Assembly: GCF_040954645.1 (NCBI RefSeq)
Contig: NC_092803.1
Location: 84,182,417 to 84,246,416 of the forward strand
Source of the DNA: Diabrotica undecimpunctata
Lineage: Eukaryota > Arthropoda > Insecta > Coleoptera > Chrysomelidae
Direction of reading: 5' to 3'
DNA length: 64,000 nt
Positions within the stretch are counted from its first letter, which is position 1, and the number at the start of each line of letters is the position of its first letter. A program made the translations under genes and the position numbers. Positions 56,393-64,000 of this stretch are shown one piece after another. Under the pieces are notes generated by a model, which was not told where the DNA came from, did not search any database, and saw nothing but the letters and a program-made list of their open reading frames with translations.

Positions 56393-57691
56393 TTATTTAT
56401 ATTACCAATATTAGAAAAAAGCATCCTATGTAGCATATCTGGAGGATAAGAGTTTTCAATTAGAATATTTTTTAATAATTGAAAGATCTTCTTGTAGATA
56501 ATCTGGATGAGAAAGTTTTAAATCCATTCATCCAGATTATCTACAAGAAGATCTTCAATTATTAAAAAATATTCTAATTGAAAACTCTTATCCTCCAGAT
56601 ATGCTACATAGGATGCTTTTTTCTAATATTGGTAATATAAATAACTTAACACTTAACTTTTATACCATCATTAACACCTAAATTAATACAAACACTAAAG
56701 GTTATTTATAAAAATAGCAACAAAGAACATCAAAACTATTTCATCTTTATATTCCAAAACTAAATATCCTATAGACAAATTTGAAAAAACGAATTTAGTA
56801 TACAGCATTAGTTGTACTCAGTGTGAGACTGAATATGTTGGTGAGACCGGAAGAAATCTTTCAAATCGCATTATTTCTCACAAAAGTGATTGCAGAATTA
56901 AAAAACCATCTTCTGCTTTGGCAGAGCATGTAATCGATAAAGACCATATTATGGATTTTGATAACATTAAAATTTTATGTAGTGAAAGTAATAAATTTAA
57001 AAGGACTTTTTTGGAAATGGTTTGTATTAGCAAAAGTGATAATAATTTAAACAAAAGATCAGAAATTCAAAATCTAAGCAAAATTTATAATTATATTCTT
57101 TCTTTATGATTTATATATAAAACTTGTAAAATGTCATATTTAATTCTTCATATATCTGTAACATTTTTTCAGACATCTGTCAACGGTGAATAAATCTTCT
57201 TCTTTTTTGTTACTAAACAAAAAAGAATGTTTAAACGAAATTTTATTTTTGGCAATATAATTGTCAAAAATAAAAATTTTAAGTTGGCATTTATGACATT
57301 GAGGCTTATTTGTAATTGGTTGCTATTTTAACTTATTTATAAATTCAATTGTTTTTGTATTAAAAAAATGTTTTCAAAATTATATTAAAAAATTTTCAGA
57401 GAAGCATTTATTAGATTAGGACATTTTTATATTTTTTATTTTTAAGATGTATTAGCAGCAATTTTTATTTACTAAACTAATTTTTATTTGGTAAGTTAAC
57501 AAAAATTGTTTTTTCTTTCTAGTTCAACCTTGTAAGATATTTTGTCTTTTTTAGCTCTTGATAATAATTGTAAACACAATTGAAAGCTCGAGATATAAAA
57601 AAATAGTTAACCAATAGCCCTTTTATTGACTCCAACCCATCCAAAACAGTTATATATTTTTTCCAAACGAGTCACAAGTACTTCTTTTTTC

Positions 57692-57696
<5 letters not shown>
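56392..57696 (+). mobile_element. Penelope-like element, 5'-truncated with inverted 5' duplicate
   Basis: 56392-56513 and 56529-56652 are near-perfect inverted repeats of about 120 bp. The plus copy reads HPDYLQEDLQLLKNILIENS, YPPDMLHRMLF, a Penelope linker sequence. It continues to a GIY-YIG domain (56800-57109), then a noncoding 3' end (57110-57696) shared with 30170-30418 and a TA array. Inverted partial copies at the 5' end are known for Penelope elements. Confidence 0.75.
56790..57109 (+). pseudogene. Penelope-like GIY-YIG endonuclease
   Basis: The frame reads VYSISCTQCETEYVGETGRN, LSNRIISHKSDCRI, LAEHVIDKDHIMDFDNIKIL and RTFLEMVCISKS. The YS..CxxC, EYVGET, Arg and late Glu (FLEM) are the GIY-YIG endonuclease signatures of Penelope-like elements. 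Upstream RT sequence is absent. The stop is at 57107-57109. Confidence 0.8.
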
Positions 57697-57745
<49 letters not shown>

Positions 57746-57759
57746 ATATATATATATTT

Positions 57760-57826
<67 letters not shown>
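57697..57826. repeat. TA dinucleotide microsatellite (interrupted)
   Basis: TA array with two small interruptions (TTGTATA and TTTAAAAT), directly after the Penelope 3' end, as at 30419. Confidence 0.98.
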
Positions 57827-57829
<3 letters not shown>

Positions 57830-57830
<1 letters not shown>

Positions 57831-58740
57831 ATGATCTGCTTTTTCTTACTTTTTTATTAACCGTTTTATTTATTTAATCTCTTTAATTAATTATCTGTGT
57901 CGCAAAATCATACATAAAAAAAATAATCTCAGGGTGCCTTTTTATTATACAAAAAAATAAATCAGCTTTGGTTATACTTATCTTTTCTCGTGGCTTAGAG
58001 TATCTCTTAGTTGTTCCTTATCGGGATAAAATAGGAAAAGGAAATAAATAGAAATAACATAAATAAACAAATACAAATATCTTTTATTATCAAAAGAAAT
58101 AATATGAAGATTTATCAAATAAATTCCATGGTCATGGAACCAAAAGACCCAAGAATTTTTTTTACTTGGTGTCGCAATAGTTATAGTTATTGTGACTTAC
58201 TCACTTGGACTTTATAGAATCAAGGAGGTATTCGACTTCTCAACTTTGACCTATCTCTCTTTCCACCTTACAGCCACCCACTTTTAACTATTGACAAACT
58301 GGTACTTGCTTCTTAACTGAATACACAAAACTTCACTTACTTCTTTCGGCTGCCCATCACATAGTTCTGTTCTAATCCAAACTTTTAAACATTCACTCTC
58401 TTTTATCCCCATTCCAAACTCGTCAACCAATCAGAAAATTACTATATCCCGCCTCTCATTTTACATCCGAAAAACCCAAGCATCGCTTCTACACAAATTT
58501 CTTTGAAAATGATGACGGTTTTATCTTATACTTTCTAAATACAAAAACTACCTCGTGGCTTTTGCCTTTAAAGCGAAACAAAACAAAAGACTTTTAAAAT
58601 ATAATATCTATAAATACCGGGAAACAATTGTCTATTCATATTTAAATATTTACTAATGTTTTTCAGTCCATTAGGGTAAAAGTCATTATGTATAAAACCG
58701 ACTGCTTAAAACTAATTTATAACAAATATTTACAAATCGA
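57830..58740. other. Intronic sequence, no gene recognised
   Basis: Moderately AT-rich, with pyrimidine-rich stretches on the plus strand (58230-58500). No repeat of known family or coding signal was found. A TACAGGGCGTTACAAATTT near 58743 resembles ends of short insect repeats. Confidence 0.35.
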
Positions 58741-58824
58741 TATACAGGGCGTTACAAATTTATGGGCCCGCGATCTATAACCAAATAAAATTTTTATTCT
58801 ATCTTTGATTGATAAAATGAAACG

Positions 58825-59337
<513 letters not shown>

Positions 59338-59403
<66 letters not shown>
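59338..59403. repeat. TA dinucleotide microsatellite
   Basis: TA array continuing the ATGATGA 3' end of the RTE-like tail. Confidence 0.99.
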
Positions 59404-59407
<4 letters not shown>

Positions 59408-59429
59408 TATGTACTATACGTCTCTTGTC

Positions 59430-60850
59430 GTTTGATTTATTATGTCATATGCTAATTTTGTCAGTCAGTCAGAGGCCTTTTTCAGGTCAATAAAGCAAAT
59501 TTACCTTATATTTACCTTATGCTTTATATATAAATCAAATATGTCTATTTTATCCATAGTGTCATGAGATATGTCGTATGTTATACGTTCGCTACACGTT
59601 TAATAATAACGAAGACAATTGTAGCACCCTCTTGGTAGTCGCTTTGTTTGTTTTTTCTATCTAAATACATTCGTTATATCCTCTCCTTTTATTTGCTATG
59701 TTGCATATTAGGATTCGACCAGTTGTATATTTTATACTCAGTCTGAAGCCGTCTGTAAGTCTGTAAATCAAAAAGATACTGTGTAGTATCCTTTTATTAG
59801 TTGCCTTATCTGTTTATTTGACATGTTAGGATACGATTAGTTGTTTATTTTGTATTCAGTCAGAGGTCTTCTTTAAGTCAATAAATCAAAATTTCTCCTA
59901 TGGTAAATTTATTTTTATCTATAGTGCCCTATGATATCTCGTATGTTGCTATACGTTCCTTAATAATAAAGCTACTGTGTAGGGCCCTTTTGGTAGTCGC
60001 CTTGTTTTTTTTTGTATCTGAATATATTCGTTATGTCCTCTTCTTTAATTTGCTATGTCGCATGATAGGATTCGATCAGTTTGTATTCAGCCAGAGGCAT
60101 TTTTTAAGTCAAGAAATTAAAATTTGTCTTATAGTAAATCTGTTTTTATCTTATCTGCAACAGATACTGTGTAGTGCCCTTTTGGTAATCGCTGTGTTTG
60201 TTTTTGTCTATCTTAATATATTCGTGATATCCTTCCCTTTCATTTAACGTATCACATGCTCCAATCGGACCCAACACAAAGGAGATATGAGATAATGCCC
60301 TGTTAGCAATGCCGCAATGTCTGTTTTTTCTGTCTCAACATATTCGCTACCTTCTCTTCTTTGTAGTGATGTATCATACGTCACGATCCGACGAACTATT
60401 CTACCCCCACCACAAAATGCTTCAAAAGTTGTTTAGTTCTACATAATTTTGTTTAACTTGATTTAATTTTATTTAATCTTATTTAGTTTTTGTTTTATTT
60501 TATTTTGGTAAAGCGTTGACGTTTGTCAAATGTCATTTTATTTTTTATAGTTAAGTGTATGTTTATCTTAATCCAGTGACATATAGTAATATATATTTTA
60601 CGTCATTGATTTTACCTTTAATTAATTAATTAAAATTAATGTATTAAAATTAATTAATTTAGATTATTTGTTTGTTCAGATGGCGTTAGGATTTTATATC
60701 TAAACTAACAAAGCTTTAAATTATTTTGTATTAAATTCTACCTTAAAAATATTATTAAAATTAATTATTAATTATATTAATATGTAATTAATACAGTATT
60801 ATTAATTAAACGTATCGTTTCAAGAACAAAATATGATTGAAATATGGTAG
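59430..60850 (+). repeat. Satellite array, about 240-bp unit, second locus
   Basis: Units start near 59445, 59699, 59820 and 60051 with ATGTTGCATATTAGGATTCG-type sequence, AGTTGTTTATTTTGTA, AGTCAGAGG and TCAATAAA. They end with TATTCTACCCCCACCACAAA (60392) and an AAATATGATTGAAAT block (60828), as at 21900-23160. A GATCGGACC/ATCGGACCCAACACAAAGG-like segment at 60253 also resembles 46500 in the 120-bp satellite. Confidence 0.75.
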
Positions 60851-60925
60851 TTTGTATTTATTTCCAAGATGGTTCGTTACATTACTGGAGCAATGGTGTG
60901 ACCAGTCATTATAGCCTTTTAGATA

Positions 60926-60927
<2 letters not shown>

Positions 60928-61005
<78 letters not shown>
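60928..61005. repeat. TA dinucleotide microsatellite
   Basis: Pure TA array, last of seven, about 270 bp before the kinase exon. Confidence 0.99.
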
Positions 61006-61008
<3 letters not shown>

Positions 61009-61271
61009 ATTTATGTCTGACATATTTAAAGCAATAAATTTATTTATTTCCGCTTCTATAAAACTACCAACACAATCTGAGAATAACCTAAATATTTCCT
61101 CGATATATGGGGCAATCGTGTTATCTTTGATAAGTCTATGGCGGATTTGTCTAGATCTTAGCTAGATTTTATGTACTATTATAATAATAAATGTCTGCAA
61201 ATGATATTTAAATAGTTAAGTTACCTGCACTGTGACTTACATACTAATTAATGATTTTTTTTACTTTACAG

Positions 61272-61507
61272 CTCAAGGGGGTTTCGGACGTATATACATA
61301 GGAACACTTGAAAAAGCCGATGGATCTACAAATAAGGTTATCATAAAAAAATCTTTACCGGGAAAGGAAAAATTCTTAAAATCTGAGGCAACAATTTTAA
61401 GTCAATTAGATCACAAAAACATCATCAAAATAGTGTCGTTTGTTACAGATTCGATGGAAATCGTTATGGAGTTTATGGAAAACGGAAGATTAGATAAATT
61501 TTTGGAA
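61272..61507 (+). CDS. Host kinase gene, exon 4 (protein kinase N-lobe)
   Basis: The exon lies between TTACTTTACAG and GAA|GTAAGA. In phase 1 it reads AQGGFGRIYIGTLEKADG (glycine loop GxGGFG), VIIKKSL (the subdomain II Lys), FLKSEATILSQLDHKNIIKI (alpha-C Glu and HKNII), and EIVMEFMENGRLDKFLE (subdomain V hinge). These are the first five kinase subdomains. The HRD and DFG motifs are not in the window and should be in later exons. The group (tyrosine kinase or TKL-like) cannot be settled from this part. The frame is undamaged. Confidence 0.85.
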
Positions 61508-61799
61508 GTAAGAATATAACTTAACTTTACTAATTCTACATACTCAAAAACAATTACTTTTTAAAATAATTTTGTCATCAAAGTTTTTATCTTATTCGTA
61601 ATATTAACTTCATTTTGAAACGAAAAGTATAAATATTGTGTTTTTGTGATAAGGTTTAGAACTTTTTCGTCAAGAACCTACCTACACCGTTTCATCTAAC
61701 ATTTTTTTATATTCTCTTTAAGTATTTTTTATTATCATCAGTATACATTATACGTACTACACCTTAAAAGGATTAACGCCTTAAATTATGTTAAAGGTC

Positions 61800-62667
61800 T
61801 ATACGTCCACGTATAAATCACTAATCGAACATATTTTTTAGTTCGGTGTATTGATACTCAGATTTCAGAGAGATTGAGTTTAAGATTGAGACATTTTTCA
61901 GTATTTGTCTTTGTCGTCGTTTGAAGCGATCAGTCAGATCGTACTGCGGTCAATCGGCAATATTATTAGAGAACGTTATTTTGGATTCTTTTGAGAATTA
62001 CGTTAATGGATTGTTTTGAGATTAAGTTATTCAATTAAGCTGAGTATATGGATAGTATCAAATATTTGCTTTTTTTATGGAGCAAAATACAACCACGTGT
62101 GTCTTCTACATGGATTTTATCGAAGTTGTATGGCAACTGGATAAGCCATAACCTTTTTTAAACTATCAATTACGTGGATTTCCAGTTAGTTTCTAATTAT
62201 ATGGAATAGACTCCAATAGTGTTTCTTCATCTTCTTTAATTTAGTTTTTTTGAGAGACAATTTAATATCTTCCTTTCCATCATACTTTCATTTTAAATAG
62301 TTATATTTTTTTGTTTTCCTTTATCATTATAATTTAACAAAATTGTTTAATAGTTTCATTAATTTTGTACAGAGTACTCTAGGACTTAAAATCTTAGCTT
62401 AACCGTTCAAGGTTAATTTTTTATGTTTTTTAATTTTTTTCTCTAAAATTAATTAATTTTGTACAATATTGTTTTTGCTAATTTTTTTTAATAATATATA
62501 TGTTTTATTTTTAATTGTATGAATTATAACTTATATCTTATGCGTTCTTTACTAATCCCAGAGAAGGCTATAGTGTCTATATAGTTTGATATTGTTCGAT
62601 TTTTGTTTTGTGCGCCTATAACTACAATATTTATTATAAATAAAGTTTTTAGCATATAGTTTGTTTT
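61800..62667 (+). mobile_element. Probable LTR of an LTR retrotransposon (left edge uncertain)
   Basis: This block precedes a primer-binding site. It contains a TATAAAT (near 61815), an initiator-like GATCAGTCAGATCG (61925), a polyadenylation signal AATAAA (62639-62644) about 25 bp before its right edge, and then TGGCGCCCAACGT. No matching 3' LTR lies in the window. The left edge was not found by repeat comparison. Confidence 0.45.
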
Positions 62668-62685
62668 TGGCGCCCAACGTGCGGC
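62668..62685 (+). promoter_or_regulatory. Primer-binding site of LTR retrotransposon
   Basis: TGGCGCCCAACGTGCGGC resembles the TGGCGCCCAAC class of primer-binding sites complementary to tRNA 3' ends in insect Gypsy-type elements. Its position 24 bp after AATAAA fits the LTR/leader boundary. Confidence 0.6.
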
Positions 62686-63340
62686 CAGATCTTGTAGTTT
62701 TTTGTCGCTCCGACTATTTTTGTTGGCTAATTACACACTAATTGATTTTAACAGTCTTGGATTTTATAATAGTTTTTTATACAGATTTCCTTATTTCGTA
62801 TTATTATTTTTGATGGTTGCACTAAGTTCAAATAATTTTTTCATTTTGTTAATTTTTCTTATACATATTGTCTTTTATACGATTGTAAAGTGATTATTGG
62901 TTTAGTCTAGAATATATTTATTTGTAGTCGATTAATAAAACTTAATATAGTTTGGTAACATTTTTGTTCGAGAATAGTTAATTTTAGGAATTAAAGTTTT
63001 TATTGGTTGATATTAAGGTTGTTCGTTGGACGTTTTATAATTATTAAATAGTTGGAATTAGTTATTGATGTTGCAAGTATATATGTGAGTTGAATAATTT
63101 TGGGATCATTGGAGTATATTAAATTTGTTTATTGTTGAGTTTTTAATGAAGAATTGTTTAAATTTATGGTAATATTTGCGTGAATTTTAAATATAGGTGT
63201 AAGTATTTTCTGATTTGTATAACTAGTATTTGTAGTAAAGTTTACTGATAGAATGGAAAACCGCTATTCAGTAAAATATGTTTTAGTGGAGTAGTCTTCT
63301 CCTATTTCTAGAGCTAGTCAAACCTTTACCAGTCAAAAGT
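62686..63340 (+). other. Leader region of the LTR element, Gag start uncertain
   Basis: T-rich sequence after the primer-binding site. ATG at 63254 (MENRYSVKYVLVE then a stop) could be a truncated Gag start. The next element cuts in near 63355. Confidence 0.3.
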
Positions 63341-63354
63341 CTTTTCCGGTAGGG

Positions 63355-64000
63355 GTGAGGGAGGCACTTGTGGACAAATTAAAAAAAAATTATACCGCAA
63401 AATGAGATTCATTGTAAAGTATCGGTTTCTTAAATGTAAGATTTACATATTTGTGAGTTTTTGTGTATATTTAAATTTGGCTTAAATTAAATTATTTAGG
63501 GCACGTGCATTAAATTCCAAGTAAATGTAATTAGTCCATATCTACCCTAAGGGAGGCACATGTGGACAAGACAATATTTTCTACGGGGCACATATGGACA
63601 TAGGTTTTAATGGAAATAAAATAATATTTTTTTATAAGTGCAATTTTTAATATTTATTTAACATAATAAATTGAATTAGTTCTTATTATAACCATGAAAA
63701 TTAACGGTAACCCTAAAAAAGAGCTGGTTCTTGCTGTTCCAATTTTTTTTTCGGGTGCTGACAATTTTCTCATAATATCGTTTTGAGAAATATGACTCTC
63801 ATCCTTCTGATCTGGAAACACAAAATATTGTCGCGGCGTCATTTTTAAAAAAATTACTAAAAATTCTGACTCTTCTAGTTGCTTTCCGATCTGACCAACA
63901 AAGAATTTGAGTCTTTTTTTTGTAGCAAATTTAATAAGAACAAAATCCTTTTTATGGATATTCGTAAGATTCAATCCAAAATCTTTACCATCTTCAGTCT
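63355..64000 (-). mobile_element. pogo/Tigger-like element, partial, runs off the window
   Basis: The probable terminus is near a TA at 63352-63353 (GGTAGGGGTGAGGGAGGCAC). GGAGGCACTTGTGGACAA (63361), GGAGGCACATGTGGACAAGA (63552) and GGGGCACATATGGACAT (63586) are diverged subterminal repeats. On the minus strand a coding region follows from the right edge. The element is cut by the window end at 64000. Confidence 0.5.
63654..64000 (-). pseudogene. Transposase C-terminal domain (pogo/Tigger-like), partial
   Basis: The frame, open at the window edge, reads LNLTNIHKKDFVLIKFATKK, RLKFFVGQIGKQLEESEFLV, FLKMTPRQYFVFPDQKDESH and then KLSAPEKKIGTARTSSF, ending at 63654. A KDFVLIKFATKK / FFVGQI block is the small C-terminal domain following DDE_1 in many insect pogo-type proteins. 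The remainder of the gene would lie past position 64000. No lesion is visible in this part, so calling it broken is provisional. Confidence 0.45.

Overview
The window is very AT-rich eukaryotic DNA, almost certainly from an insect; the order cannot be fixed from sequence alone. It is overwhelmingly transposable-element (TE) sequence and tandem repeats. The TE classes seen (pogo/Tigger-like, DD41D and DD82E-spaced Tc1/mariner relatives, hAT, Helitron, BEL/Pao, RTE-like, Jockey-like and I-like LINEs, Penelope-like elements) fit an insect with a large repeat-rich genome. No bacterial operons, CRISPR arrays, rRNA genes or convincing functional tRNA genes were seen.

One probable host gene runs left to right across the right half. 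Four exons (26937-27232, 27338-27438, 54036-54107, 61272-61507) have canonical splice sites and matching phases (2, 1, 1). They encode an N-terminal region with an ENMFR-type repeat and a helical stretch, followed by the N-lobe of a protein kinase (glycine loop, lysine, alpha-C glutamate, hinge). The kinase C-lobe should lie beyond the window. Its introns of about 26.6 and 7.2 kb contain most of the TEs listed.

Layout: 1-3460, a dispersed AT-rich repeat split by a 2.8-kb pogo-like element with a TA target duplication (TSD) and a C-terminal zinc-binding tail, then a 59-bp-arm foldback. 3540-13269, a 9.7-kb element with perfect 24-bp terminal inverted repeats (TIRs) and a 7-bp TSD that holds a decayed two-exon THAP domain (P-element-like) and large internal insertions (I-like LINE, Penelope pieces, inverted AT-rich duplications). 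13864-16948, a Tigger-like relic interrupted by a hAT with 8-bp TSD. 17096-21116, a DUF7869-type gene within imperfect TIRs and subterminal repeats. 21451-23160, a dispersed repeat plus a satellite. 23643-26540, fragments of mariner, Penelope GIY-YIG, BEL integrase and an RTE-like tail. 26937-27438, host exons 1 and 2. 27776-30600, Penelope copies with direct repeats and TA arrays. 32201-34194, a DD82E-spaced transposase with a nested LINE fragment. 34615-37820, a MITE, a gag fragment, satellite and an RTE-like tail. 37824-43291, a mariner-like element holding a second hAT, which itself holds a MITE in its intron. 43294-46755, a 120-bp satellite with a 233-bp higher-order unit. 46756-48505, a Helitron relic. 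49985-53280, an RTE-like LINE split by a probable solo LTR. 54036-54107, host exon 3. 54475-57697, a Jockey-like LINE and a Penelope copy with an inverted 5' end. 58828-61005, RTE-like tail, TA arrays and satellite. 61272-61507, kinase exon. 61800-63340, an LTR with primer-binding site. 63355-64000, a further pogo-like element running off the window.

All TE genes show stops, frameshifts or truncation. The hAT copy at 40176-41552 keeps the longest open frame (446 codons), but its first exon is frameshifted. Coordinates of degenerate copies are approximate. No alignment or database search was run.
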